A stretch of DNA of 49,565 nucleotides from Nonomuraea candida (GTDB taxonomy: Bacteria > Actinomycetota > Actinomycetes > Streptosporangiales > Streptosporangiaceae). Where the stretch lies: contig NZ_JOAG01000060.1 in NCBI RefSeq assembly GCF_000725485.1, positions 1 to 49,565 of the forward strand, given 5' to 3'. Under the pieces are notes generated by a model. It did no database searches. It was given only the letters and a program-made list of their open reading frames with translations, and had not been told where the DNA came from. Below, piece after piece: positions 16,681 to 25,036 of this stretch. The first letter of the stretch is position 1, and each line of letters starts with the position of its first letter. The position numbers and the translations under genes are program-made.

Positions 16681-17888
16681 CGCCCCACCTCATCGTAGAT
16701 CCGCTCGAACCGGGCGAGCGAGGACTGGTCGTCGTGCGTGAGGGCCAGTTCCCTGCTGGCCTTGCCGAGCCGGGCCCGCAGGACGTCGTCGGCCAGGATG
16801 GCCGTCAGGTGGCGGGCCAGCGAGACGACGTCGCCGGGCTGGTACAGGTAGCCGTTCTCCTCCACCAGGTGCGGCAGCGCCATCGCGTCGGCGGCCACCA
16901 CGGGCAGCCCCGAGGCCATCGCCTCCAGCGTCGCGATGCTCTGCAGCTCGGCGATGCCCGGCATGGCGAACACGTCGGCGGCGGCGAACGCCTGCGGCAT
17001 GTCCGCGTCGGGCACGAAGCCGAGGAAGAACAGCCGCTCGCTCACTCCGATGCGCCTGGCCAGCTTCTCCAGCTCGTCGCGCTGGTTGCCCTTGCCGACC
17101 AGCGCCACCTGCGCGTCGGTCCCGTTGAGCACCAGCGGCAGCGCGCGGATGATCTCGTCCAGCCGCTTCTCCTCGTCCAGGCGGCCGACGAACAGGATCG
17201 TGGGCCGGTCGGGCAGGCCGAACATCTTGCGCGCCCACGCCTTCGGCTCGGCGCGCGGGTGGAACCGGGTCAGGTCGATGCCGCAGGACACCGGCTCGAC
17301 CTCACGCGCGAAACCCTGGTCGGCCAGGAGCTTGGCGGCCAGCGGGGTGGGCGTGGTGATGTGGTCGGCCCGGCTGAAGATCCGGCTGAAGTCGCGCCAG
17401 GCCAGCCGGCCGGCCTTGATCCGCAGCCGTTCGGGGATGTGGGCGAACTGGAAGAGGTTGTCGGGCATGAAGTGGTTGGTGGCGACGATCGGCACCCCGG
17501 CGCGCCGGGCGGCGGCGATGGCGGCCCGGCCGACCACGAAGTGGCCCTGGGTGTGCAGCACGTCCGGCTTGATGGCGCCGATCAGCCGGTCCAGCCGGGT
17601 CGGCACCGTGACGCGCATGGTCGGGTGCACCAGCAGCGGCGCCGAGCGCAGCCGGTGCACGACGACGCCGTCCACCACGTCGGCGCTGGCTGGGCCCGCC
17701 TCCGACTGGCAGACCACGTGCACCTCGTTGCCGCGCGCGGCCAGGCCCGTGGCCAGGCGGTGGGTGAAGTAGGCGGCGCCGTTCACGTCCGGCGGATAGG
17801 TGTCGGACGAGATCAGGACCCGGCGGGGACGCTGCGGGGCGGGGGAGAGGGTGGCGACGTCGGGGACGGTGTGCAGGGGCATGGCCAT
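16677..17888 (-). CDS. GT4-family glycosyltransferase (GT-B fold)
   Basis: This 403-aa cytoplasmic glycosyltransferase has a glycine/asparagine-rich acceptor loop after the first strand (SSDTYPPDVNGAAYFTHRLA), LFVGRLDEEKRLDEII at the start of the donor domain, and a GT4 E-x7-E-type motif in GIAELQSIATLEAMASGLPVV. It resembles PimB/MgtA-like transferases that mannosylate or glucosylate lipid acceptors; substrate is inferred only. Start ATG 17888 follows a GAGGAGC; ATG 17882 is an alternative. The start region is preceded by a 9-bp repeat array at 17942. Confidence 0.87.
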   Translation of the reverse strand: MAMPLHTVPDVATLSPAPQRPRRVLISSDTYPPDVNGAAYFTHRLATGLAARGNEVHVVCQSEAGPASADVVDGVVVHRLRSAPLLVHPTMRVTVPTRLDRLIGAIKPDVLHTQGHFVVGRAAIAAARRAGVPIVATNHFMPDNLFQFAHIPERLRIKAGRLAWRDFSRIFSRADHITTPTPLAAKLLADQGFAREVEPVSCGIDLTRFHPRAEPKAWARKMFGLPDRPTILFVGRLDEEKRLDEIIRALPLVLNGTDAQVALVGKGNQRDELEKLARRIGVSERLFFLGFVPDADMPQAFAAADVFAMPGIAELQSIATLEAMASGLPVVAADAMALPHLVEENGYLYQPGDVVSLARHLTAILADDVLRARLGKASRELALTHDDQSSLARFERIYDEVGR

Positions 17889-17941
17889 GGAAGTGAGCTC
17901 CTCGTTCGGTACGGCTTGGGGAGAGCCGGGGGACGGAATTC

Positions 17942-17975
17942 GGTCGGGCAGGTCGGGCAGGTCGGGCAGGTCGGG
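17942..17975. repeat. 9-bp tandem repeat upstream of the glycosyltransferase gene
   Basis: Three perfect GGTCGGGCA units plus a partial fourth, in the 114-bp spacer between the DMT-transporter stop and the glycosyltransferase start. It would lie in the promoter or 5' leader of the glycosyltransferase gene. Confidence 0.8.
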
Positions 17976-18002
17976 GCGGGCCGGGCAGGTCGGGTGAAGG
18001 CG

Positions 18003-18815
18003 TCAGGCGGGGTCGCGGTGGGCCTCCAGCGGGCTCGTCCGCGCCAGGGCGACGGTGCCCGCGGCGGTCAGCAGGGCCGCCACGACCGGGAGCACCCCGG
18101 TCGGCAGCGGCTCGCCGAGCAGCAGCGCGCCGAACGCCACCGCGGTCAGCGGGTCGGCGATCTGCAACGAGGCGAAGGAGACGCCGAAGTGGCCGACGGC
18201 GTACGCGCGCTGCAACATCACCAGCGCCAGCAGCGCGGGGACCGGCAGCGCCAGCAGGTACCACCAGTTCCAGGCGCCGTCCACGAGCACGCGCATGAGC
18301 GTGGCCGTGGCGCCGTACAGCACGCCCGAGCTGGTCGCCAGCAGCGCCGCCCGGCCCGCGGGCGAGACCGCCTTCGAGCCGGCCCACAGCAGCACCGCCG
18401 CCACGCCGGCCACGCCCAGCAGCGTGAGCACGCCGTTCGGGCTGAGCACGGTGGGGCCGTGGGACTCGGGGACCAGCAGCACCAGCCCGATCAGCCCGGC
18501 CGCCACCACCCCGGCGGCCGCCAGCTCCTTGCGCGACGGCCTGCGGCCGTGCAGCGTGGCGGCCAGCGGCAGCGCGAACAGCAGGCTGGCCACGCCCATC
18601 GGCTGGACGATGGTCAGCGGGCCGAGGCCGAGCGCGACGATGTGCAGGCCGCCACCCGCCAGGATGGACACGCCGCCCAGCAGCCAGCGCGGCCGGCGGA
18701 GCAGGGCGAGCATCCCCGGCTTGGCGGAGCCGGCCGCCTCGAACTGCTGCAGCGCGGCCCCGAGCGCGAAGAACAGCGAACCGACCAGGGCGATCACCGC
18801 GGCCAGCACAGTCAT
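18003..18815 (-). CDS. DMT/EamA-like integral membrane transporter
   Basis: This 270-aa protein has about nine or ten hydrophobic helices in the two-fold layout of the drug/metabolite transporter superfamily, related to the DUF/NIPA-like branch (ALGAALQQFEAAGS near the start, LGPLTIVQPMGVASLLFALPL, ASLQIADPLTAVAFGALLLGE). Substrate is unknown. Start ATG 18815 has AAAGGAG 5 nt upstream; the GTG at 18821 lies inside that ribosome-binding site and is rejected. It follows the DedA gene by 36 bp and is probably in its operon. Confidence 0.82.
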   Translation of the reverse strand: MTVLAAVIALVGSLFFALGAALQQFEAAGSAKPGMLALLRRPRWLLGGVSILAGGGLHIVALGLGPLTIVQPMGVASLLFALPLAATLHGRRPSRKELAAAGVVAAGLIGLVLLVPESHGPTVLSPNGVLTLLGVAGVAAVLLWAGSKAVSPAGRAALLATSSGVLYGATATLMRVLVDGAWNWWYLLALPVPALLALVMLQRAYAVGHFGVSFASLQIADPLTAVAFGALLLGEPLPTGVLPVVAALLTAAGTVALARTSPLEAHRDPA

Positions 18816-18851
18816 GCGCACTCCTTTCAGACGGATGGTTGCCAGGCAGGG

Positions 18852-19469
18852 TCAAACGGACGTGTCCGCAGGAAGGCGTTCCGGGGAAGCCTTGATGGCG
18901 CGCCGCTTCCTGACCCAGCGCACGATCTCCACCACGGCGGTGACGGACAGCGCGATGCCCAGGCCGAGCAGCAGGCCCTTGATGGGGTCGTTCTCGAAGG
19001 CCATCCCGCCGAAGAAGCCGATCAGCCCGGAGTACACCCCCCACGAGGAGGCGGCGATCGCGTCGAAGAAGCTGAACGAGCGCAGCGGGTAGCGCACCGC
19101 GCCCATGGTCAGCGTGGTCGCGGTCCGCCCGCCGGGGATGTACCTGGCCACGACCAGGACGAGCCCGCCCCGCTCCGCCAGCGCGCCCCTGGCCCAGACG
19201 AAGGCCTTCTTCTCCCGCAGCCGCCCGGCCGACTTCTTGCCGATCAGATAGGAGATGTGGTCCCCGCTGAACGCGCCCAGCGCCGCCACCAGGATGACCA
19301 GGGCCAGGTTCGTCTCGCCCGTGGCGGCGAACACCCCCGCGGTGATGACCGACGTCTCGGCGGGCACGACGGGGAAGAACCCGTCGAGCAGCGCCAGGGC
19401 GAACAGCGCCAGGTACAACCACGGCGACGACATCACCTGTTGGACCAGGTCGAGGATGGCGTGCGACAT
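18852..19469 (-). CDS. DedA/VTT-domain membrane protein
   Basis: This 205-aa protein shows the DedA signature: a re-entrant segment around FFPVVPAETSVITAG, GDHISYLIGKKSAG, and the arginine-bearing ARYIPGGRTATTLTMGAV. DedA proteins are involved in lipid recycling and membrane homeostasis. The ATG at 19469 begins the conserved part; the open frame continues upstream through a long hydrophilic, unrelated stretch that I regard as non-coding leader. Confidence 0.85.
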   Translation of the reverse strand: MSHAILDLVQQVMSSPWLYLALFALALLDGFFPVVPAETSVITAGVFAATGETNLALVILVAALGAFSGDHISYLIGKKSAGRLREKKAFVWARGALAERGGLVLVVARYIPGGRTATTLTMGAVRYPLRSFSFFDAIAASSWGVYSGLIGFFGGMAFENDPIKGLLLGLGIALSVTAVVEIVRWVRKRRAIKASPERLPADTSV

Positions 19470-19860
19470 GAGCGTGTACTCCGATCTTTTAGGGCACCCA
19501 CACAGCGTGTCGGTGTGGCATGGCCGGGGACATCGGGGATGCCCCCGGTCGTACGCGGCCCTTTCCCCGACGCGGGTCAGGGCCGGTACCCCATGAAGGT
19601 AGAAACTCCGCAGGTCACGGCACATCGGACGATCGGCACGCGTCACCCCCTACTTTCGTCGGGGGCGGGCCTGCGACCTCCTGCTGACACCTTCGATCCA
19701 ACCGATTCGCGCGGGCGGAATCAGGAGTGGAGGTAGGCGGATTCAAGGTGGGGTTAGCCCCACCGGGACGGTGGCCGGCGCCCTACCCCGACTTTCGTCG
19801 GGGTCGCCGCCTGACTTCGGACGGCACCCCCGGTCCGGCGCTGCGGCTAACGTCGGTCCG
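19470..19860. promoter_or_regulatory. 391-bp divergent control region with duplicated motif and hairpins
   Basis: This gene-free stretch separates DedA from the sensor kinase. ACTTTCGTCGGGG occurs twice (19652-19664 and 19791-19803). The second copy is part of an 8-bp-stem hairpin, CCCCGAC-TTTC-GTCGGGG with flanking A/T (19785-19804). The first is flanked by CCCCC and GGGGG and is also nearly symmetric. A second perfect hairpin, GGTGGGG-TTAG-CCCCACC, lies at 19747-19764. A TAACGT box 7 nt before GTG 19861 suggests a leaderless kinase mRNA. The duplicated motif is a plausible response-regulator operator. Confidence 0.55.
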
Positions 19861-21015
19861 GTGAAGCGTTTTCGCCGGGACAGCCGCCGCCAGGTGGTCT
19901 ATGACCTGCTGCTCTGGGCCGGGTTGTGCATCTTCATCGCCGCGATGGGGCCCGACCCGTTCCGGGACCCGGCCGGGTTCGGCATGGTGACGGGGCCCAG
20001 GATGGTGCTGGCCGCGGCGGCCGTGCTCGTCGGCCGCCGCCGGCCGCTGGCCGCCCTGGTGCTGCTGCTGCCGATGGGGCCGTGGCGGTTCACCGAGGGG
20101 TTCGCCACCGTCGACCTGACCTGGTTGCTGCCCAGGCGCAACGTCAAGATCTTCCCGCTGCTGCCGACGACGCCGTTCATCATCTGGTACGCGTACCTGA
20201 CCGGGCGGCGGCTGCTCCGGACGCTTCCCGCGCTGGTGACGTTCGGGCTGATCTCGCTCGTCGGCGTGGCCGTGGTGCTGGCCCTGGGCGGTGACCTGGG
20301 CCTGTGGGTGTCCATGCTGACCGCGCTGGTCGGCACCTATCTCGTGCCCTACCTGCTGGGGCTGCTGCGCCGCAAGCTGCTGCAGCAGCGGCGGCAGACC
20401 CGGCTGTCGGCCGAGGCGCAGGCCAGGCTGCGCGAGAGGGCCAGGATCGCCCGCGACATGCACGACTCGCTCGGCCACGACCTGGCCCTCATCGCCGTCC
20501 GGGCCGCCGGCCTCGAACTCTCCCCGGGGCTCGCCCCGGCCCAGGTCAAGGCGGCCGGCGAGCTGCGCGTCGCGGCGGCCGACGCCACCGAGCGGCTGCG
20601 CCAGATCATCGGGCTGCTGCGCGAGGACGCCGACGCCGCGCCGCTGTCACCGGTCGGCGAGGACGTCTCCGAGCTGGTGCGCCGCGCCGCCGACTCCGGC
20701 ATGGCGATCACCCTGGACCTGGCGCCCGGCCCGGTGCCCGGCCTGGCGCGGGCCGTGGTGCAGGAGGGGCTGACGAACGCGGCCAAGCACGCCCCGGGGG
20801 CCGCGGTCGAGGTGTCGGTCTCGCCGCACCGCGTCCGCGTGCGGAACGGGCCCGCGCGCTCCCGGCCCACCGCCAGGACGGGCGGGCTGGGGCTGGCGGG
20901 CCTGCGCGAGCGCGTCCGGCTGGCGGGCGGCACGCTCTCCGCGGGCCCGGCCGGCGACGGCTTCGAGCTGACCGTGACCATCCCCCGCGAGGGGGAGGAG
21001 GATCCCCGCCCGTAG
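19861..21015 (+). CDS. NarL-type sensor histidine kinase
   Basis: This 384-aa kinase has four to six N-terminal membrane helices (about 15-165), a HisKA_3 dimerisation motif RIARDMHDSLGHDL with phospho-acceptor His201, and an HATPase domain (N box EGLTNAAKHAPG at 302-313, G box GGLGLAGLRERV at 341-352). Such kinases phosphorylate LuxR/NarL-type response regulators, but none is encoded next to it in this window. Start GTG 19861 is chosen because it follows a TAnnnT box at leaderless spacing; the frame is open to 19771. The next gene, 37 bp downstream, encodes a membrane protein. Confidence 0.85.
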   Translation: MKRFRRDSRRQVVYDLLLWAGLCIFIAAMGPDPFRDPAGFGMVTGPRMVLAAAAVLVGRRRPLAALVLLLPMGPWRFTEGFATVDLTWLLPRRNVKIFPLLPTTPFIIWYAYLTGRRLLRTLPALVTFGLISLVGVAVVLALGGDLGLWVSMLTALVGTYLVPYLLGLLRRKLLQQRRQTRLSAEAQARLRERARIARDMHDSLGHDLALIAVRAAGLELSPGLAPAQVKAAGELRVAAADATERLRQIIGLLREDADAAPLSPVGEDVSELVRRAADSGMAITLDLAPGPVPGLARAVVQEGLTNAAKHAPGAAVEVSVSPHRVRVRNGPARSRPTARTGGLGLAGLRERVRLAGGTLSAGPAGDGFELTVTIPREGEEDPRP

Positions 21016-21052
21016 GGAGGGCGCCGGCCGCCCGGTCCGCGAGGCTCGGTCC

Positions 21053-22069
21053 ATGAACCGACAACGACCGGGCATCGGCCGCGTCACCGCCGCGATCGTG
21101 GCCGTCGCCGCCATGCTCCCCTACCTCACGCTGAAGCTCCTCTGGCTGACCGGCAACTCGACCGGCGTGACCGACCCCGGCCTGATGGACGACCCGGCGA
21201 TGGTCGGGCTCAACGCGATGACCTTCGGCATGGACGCCGTCGCGCTGGTGCTGGCGCTGGCCTTCACGATGCGCTGGGGCTCGCGGTTGCCCGCCTGGCT
21301 GGTGCTGCTGCCGCTGTGGGTGGGCACGGGCCTGCTGTCGGTGGTGGTCGTGGCCGCGCCGGTCGTCCTGGTCTCCGCGGGGCCGGACGTCTTCACCGGG
21401 CCCATCGAGCCGTGGGTCTACGTGATGGTCTACGGCGGGTTCGCCGGGCAGGGCATCGGCCTCATGGCGGCCTTCGTCCTGTACGCCCGGGACCGCTGGC
21501 CCGCCGTCTTCACCACGGCCGCGGACGCCCCCTTCCCCAGCCCGACCCGGCCGTTCCAGACGGTCGTGGCCGTGGGCGCGCTGATGGTGTGCGTGGTGCT
21601 GGGCGGCGTGCGGCTCGTGTGGGCGTTCGGCGGCGACCTGGCCGCGGGCCTGCAGAACGGGCTGAAGGGCCTGCTCACCCTGGCCGGCGCCGTCGCGCTG
21701 GTGGCGATCGTGCGGCGGCGGGCGCGGGGTCCGTTCCGGCGCCCGCTGGCCCTGGCCTGGCTGGGCTCGGGCGTGCTGTTCGGGTGGGGCCTCTACGCCA
21801 TGATCGTCAGGTCCGCGGGCGGCCCGCTCGCCGCGGGCGGGGGCGGCGCGGCCGACCTCGTGGAGCTGTTCGGCCTGCTGACCGGGCTGGTGATGGGGCT
21901 CAGCGGCGCGTTCCTGCTGACGGAGCGGTCGGCCGGGCTCGCGGCGGGCCCCGGGGGACGGCTCGCGGCCGGCCGCTCAGGCGTGGGCGACGTGCAGCCG
22001 GCGCAGGAGCCGCTTGAACGCGATCACCGAGAACGCGATCGCCGTGCCGCTGATCACGGCCACCGCTGA
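21053..22069 (+). CDS. Unrecognised integral membrane protein (8-9 helices)
   Basis: This 338-aa protein has roughly eight or nine hydrophobic segments from residue 10 to about 300 and a hydrophilic Arg/Asp/Glu-rich tail of about 35 residues. I do not recognise a family. It is 37 bp after the sensor kinase on the same strand and is probably co-transcribed, so it may be a target or accessory of that system. Its last 93 bp overlap the 3' end of the convergent VC0807-like gene; the tail is simply the complement of that gene and may not be under its own selection. Confidence 0.7.
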   Translation: MNRQRPGIGRVTAAIVAVAAMLPYLTLKLLWLTGNSTGVTDPGLMDDPAMVGLNAMTFGMDAVALVLALAFTMRWGSRLPAWLVLLPLWVGTGLLSVVVVAAPVVLVSAGPDVFTGPIEPWVYVMVYGGFAGQGIGLMAAFVLYARDRWPAVFTTAADAPFPSPTRPFQTVVAVGALMVCVVLGGVRLVWAFGGDLAAGLQNGLKGLLTLAGAVALVAIVRRRARGPFRRPLALAWLGSGVLFGWGLYAMIVRSAGGPLAAGGGGAADLVELFGLLTGLVMGLSGAFLLTERSAGLAAGPGGRLAAGRSGVGDVQPAQEPLERDHRERDRRAADHGHR

Positions 22070-22618
22070 GGTGCGCAGCAGCATGAACGTGCCCAGCGAG
22101 CCGCCCAGCGACTCGTAGACCGCCAGGAAGATGCTCAGCGTGGAGTTCATCAGCAGCACGAACGCCCACAACAGCGTGATCCTGGCGAAGAACTTGCGGG
22201 TGCGCTCGTGCTTGAGCACCGCCGACGGCAGGTGGATGTAGTCGAGCGTCAGCTTCTGCACCAGCGGCCGGTTCAGCCGGACGGAGGCGAGGAAGGCCAG
22301 GCTGATGCAGATCGTGCCCATCTCGGGCTGGATGAAGAACCACATCCACGTGCCGGTCCAGAACGCCACGATCGCCCTGATCGTGATCGCGAACGCGGCG
22401 AGGTACATGGTCGCGGGCACCTTGACCCGCTTGACGAGCCGCCAGGCGACCCCGAGGTAGACCCAGGCGACGGTGAGGCCGAGCGCCCACTGGAAGCCGA
22501 GGACGACCATGGCCAGATAGAAGACCGCGAGGGGGGCGACCACGCCTTCGAGCAGCCGCGGAGCCGCCTGCCGGGCGAGCGCGGTGAGGCGTGGGAGGGT
22601 GACCGGAGGATGGTTCAA
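21977..22618 (-). CDS. VC0807-like membrane protein
   Basis: This 213-aa protein has about five hydrophobic segments and the TWMWFFIQPEMGTICISLAFL and RLNRPLVQKL blocks typical of the VC0807 family of inner-membrane proteins of unknown function. The start is probably TTG 22618, preceded by GGAG at 5 nt spacing. The longer frame to ATG 22804 adds about 60 polar residues without family features. It overlaps the 3' end of the convergent gene by 93 bp. Confidence 0.75.
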   Translation of the reverse strand: MNHPPVTLPRLTALARQAAPRLLEGVVAPLAVFYLAMVVLGFQWALGLTVAWVYLGVAWRLVKRVKVPATMYLAAFAITIRAIVAFWTGTWMWFFIQPEMGTICISLAFLASVRLNRPLVQKLTLDYIHLPSAVLKHERTRKFFARITLLWAFVLLMNSTLSIFLAVYESLGGSLGTFMLLRTSAVAVISGTAIAFSVIAFKRLLRRLHVAHA

Positions 22619-22794
22619 GGCTGCTCCGCAGATAGGCCGACGATCAGCGACTACCCGGGCTACGGGGGACCACGCTTTCCTGGATGGATGGCTCGATGTC
22701 ACCGATGCGGCATCATCGCCGTCCCGGGAAGCACGCCGGTGGCCTACCGTACCCGAGGCGGCGTGGTGCGACCGCCTCTTTTGACGCGTTCCAT

Positions 22795-22830
22795 CTGTTT
22801 CCACGGAAACAGCGCCGCCTTGACGGCGGC
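22795..22830 (-). terminator. Terminator hairpin plus adjacent palindrome after the LysE gene
   Basis: Just beyond the LysE stop, GCCGCC (22814-22819) pairs with GGCGGC (22825-22830) across 5 nt. Immediately next to it is a second perfect structure, CTGTTTCC-AC-GGAAACAG (22795-22812). Two hairpins in tandem downstream of a minus-strand stop suggest termination; the second could also be a protein-binding site. The rest of 22619-22794 shows nothing else I can support. Confidence 0.5.
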
Positions 22831-22832
22831 TT

Positions 22833-23495
22833 TCATCCCGGTGAAGCGGTGGCGAGCTTCGCGGCGAACCCCAGGAAAACGGCGCCGACGCCCGAGGTCA
22901 GCCAGGCGCTCAGCTTCCGGCGGCGGCGGAACTGGCCGGCCAGGAAGGCGCCGCCGAAGATCAGGGCGGTCAGGTAGAGGAAACTGAATACCTGGATGAT
23001 CGCGCCCAGGATGAGGAACGACAGCGCGGGGTTGGCATAGCCCGGGTCCACGAACTGGACGAAGAACGAGACGAAGAAGAGGATCGCCTTCGGGTTCAGC
23101 AGGCTGATCGCCAGGGCCTTGCGGAAGGGGCGCGAGCGGCCCTCGGCCGTCGCATCGGCGGTCGTCTCGGCGGTCGTCTTATGGGCGGTCTCCCGGCGGC
23201 TCTGCCAGGCGCCGCGGATCATCTGCAGGCCGAGCCAGGCCAGGTAGCCGGCGCCGGCGTACTGCACGATCATGAACAGCAGCGGGTTGGACTTCAGCAG
23301 GGAGGAGGCGCCGGCGGCGGTGAGGATCATCAGGACGGTGTCGCCCGCGAAGACGCCCGCCGCGGCGCGGTAGCCCGCGCGGACGCCGTGCCGGGTGGCG
23401 TAGGTCAGGACGTAGAGGGAGTTCGGGCCGGGCAGCAGGATGATCAGGAAGGCGCCGACGATGTAGGCCCAGAAGTCCGTGATACCGAAGAACAT
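22833..23495 (-). CDS. LysE/RhtB family amino-acid exporter
   Basis: This 220-aa protein has about six membrane helices and the family N-terminus (LIILLPGPNSLYVLTYATRHG, GVFAGDTVLMILTAAGASSLL), closest in appearance to the LeuE group. A polar insert of about 25 residues rich in Thr/Ala/Glu follows helix 3. These proteins export amino acids or derivatives. ATG 23495 has an AAGGCGAG upstream. It is divergent from the SBP56-type gene. Substrate unknown. Confidence 0.87.
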   Translation of the reverse strand: MFFGITDFWAYIVGAFLIILLPGPNSLYVLTYATRHGVRAGYRAAAGVFAGDTVLMILTAAGASSLLKSNPLLFMIVQYAGAGYLAWLGLQMIRGAWQSRRETAHKTTAETTADATAEGRSRPFRKALAISLLNPKAILFFVSFFVQFVDPGYANPALSFLILGAIIQVFSFLYLTALIFGGAFLAGQFRRRRKLSAWLTSGVGAVFLGFAAKLATASPG

Positions 23496-23527
23496 GGGTG
23501 CTCGCCTTGGGGAAGAAGTGGTGACAT

Positions 23528-23545
23528 ATCACGGTATCTCGTGAT
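23528..23545 (-). promoter_or_regulatory. Inverted repeat upstream of the LysE gene
   Basis: ATCACG-GTATCT-CGTGAT is a 6-6-6 inverted repeat 33 bp upstream of the LysE start, in the less GC-rich part of the divergent spacer. It is a candidate operator. Confidence 0.4.
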
Positions 23546-23606
23546 GAGTCGCTGGGAACTCCTGAGGAAAGGCGCGGCCGTCCGCGTCCGGTCCGCGAAT
23601 TACCTA

Positions 23607-23641
23607 TTGACTGTGTAGGAAATCGGTCCTTACCTGAGAGG
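23607..23641 (+). promoter_or_regulatory. Promoter of the SBP56-like gene, probably leaderless
   Basis: TTGACT (23607-23612), a 17-bp spacer and TTACCT (23630-23635) lie 6 bp before the ATG at 23642. The spacing puts the transcription start at or next to the start codon. The -35 is strong and the -10 weak. Confidence 0.5.
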
Positions 23642-25036
23642 ATGAGCCTCTGGACTCCGGACCCCACGTTCTACGCCTCCCCGAGGGACGCCGCCGACGC
23701 CCCCGCCGAGCAACTCGCCTACGTCGCCGCCTTCGACCGCTCCGCCGCCCGGCCGGACGCCCTGGCCGTCATCGACACCGACCCGTCCTCGCCCGGCTAC
23801 GGCACCGTGGCCGGCTGGACCGACCTGCCGAACACCGGCGACGAGCTGCACCACTTCGGCTGGAACGCCTGCAGCAGCGCCCTGTGCCCCAACGCGCCGC
23901 ACCCGCACGTGGAGCGGCGCTACCTGGTCGTGCCCGGCCTGCGCTCCTCGCGCATCCACATCTACGACACCAAGGACCGGATCAGCCCCGAGCTGGTCAA
24001 GGTGATCGAACCGGAGACGCTGGCCCGCCGCGCAGGCTACTCGCGCCCGCACACCGTGCACTGCGGCCCCGAGGGCCTGTACGTCTCCGCCCTGGGCGGC
24101 GCCGGCGGCGCGGAGGGGCCGGGCGGCATCGCGGTGCTCGACCACACCACCTTCGAGGTGGTGGGGCAGTGGGAGCTGGACCGGGGCCCGCAGTACCTGG
24201 CCTACGACTTCTGGTGGCACATCAACCAGGACGTGCTGATCTCCTCCGAGTGGGGCACGCCCTCCATGATCGAGGACGGGCTGGTCGGGGAGCTGCTGCT
24301 CGGCCGTAAATACGGCCACAAGCTGCACTTCTGGGACCTGCGCAAGCGCGCGCACGTGCAGGAGGTGGACCTGGGCGACGAGCACCAGATGCCGCTGGAG
24401 CTGCGCCCCGCCCACGACCCCACCCGCCTGTACGGCTTCGTCGGCGTGGTCGTCAGCGTGGCGGACCTGTCGGCGTCCGTCTGGCTCTGGCACCACGCCG
24501 ACGACGGGCGCTGGCAGGCGCGCAAGGTCATCTCCATCCCCGCCGAGCCGGCCGACCCCGACCTGCTGCCGCCGCTGCTGAAGCCCTTCGGCGCGGTGCC
24601 GCCGCTGGTGACCGACATCGCGCTGTCGGTGGACGACCGGCGGCTGTACGTCTCGTGCTGGGGCACCGGGGAGATCAAGCAGTACGACGTGTCGGACCCG
24701 TACCGGCCGGTGGAGCTGGGCGCGCTGCGGGTGGGCGGCATCGTGGGCCGCACCCCGCACCCGGCCGAGCCGGCGCTGCCGCTGCGCGGCGGCCCGCAGA
24801 TGGTCGAGGTCAGCCGCGACGGCCGCCGCGTCTATCTCACCAACTCCCTGTACGGCGCCTGGGACGACCAGTTCTACCCCGAGGGGGTGGGCGCCTGGAT
24901 GGCCAGGATCGACACGGACGCGTTCGCCTTCGACCCGCGCTTCTTCCCGCACGGCGACGCCTTCCGCGGGCTGCGCCCCCACCAGGTGCGCCTGCAGGGC
25001 GGCGACGCCTCCTCCGACTCCTACTGCTACCCGTGA
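23642..25036 (+). CDS. Selenium-binding-protein-56 family (methanethiol oxidase-like)
   Basis: This 464-aa protein is a full-length SBP56 homologue: NTGDELHHFGWNAC (His70/71, Cys77), HPHVERRYLVVPGL, RPHTVHCGPEGLYVSALG (His137, His140, Cys141), and FWWHINQDVLISSEWGTP. In bacteria and man this family includes copper-dependent methanethiol oxidases that convert methanethiol to formaldehyde, H2O2 and sulfide. The His/Cys clusters are consistent with metal binding. No signal peptide is seen, unlike the periplasmic Hyphomicrobium enzyme. Its stop overlaps the GTG of a histidine-rich membrane protein, which suggests a joint role in metal supply. Confidence 0.87.
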   Translation: MSLWTPDPTFYASPRDAADAPAEQLAYVAAFDRSAARPDALAVIDTDPSSPGYGTVAGWTDLPNTGDELHHFGWNACSSALCPNAPHPHVERRYLVVPGLRSSRIHIYDTKDRISPELVKVIEPETLARRAGYSRPHTVHCGPEGLYVSALGGAGGAEGPGGIAVLDHTTFEVVGQWELDRGPQYLAYDFWWHINQDVLISSEWGTPSMIEDGLVGELLLGRKYGHKLHFWDLRKRAHVQEVDLGDEHQMPLELRPAHDPTRLYGFVGVVVSVADLSASVWLWHHADDGRWQARKVISIPAEPADPDLLPPLLKPFGAVPPLVTDIALSVDDRRLYVSCWGTGEIKQYDVSDPYRPVELGALRVGGIVGRTPHPAEPALPLRGGPQMVEVSRDGRRVYLTNSLYGAWDDQFYPEGVGAWMARIDTDAFAFDPRFFPHGDAFRGLRPHQVRLQGGDASSDSYCYP

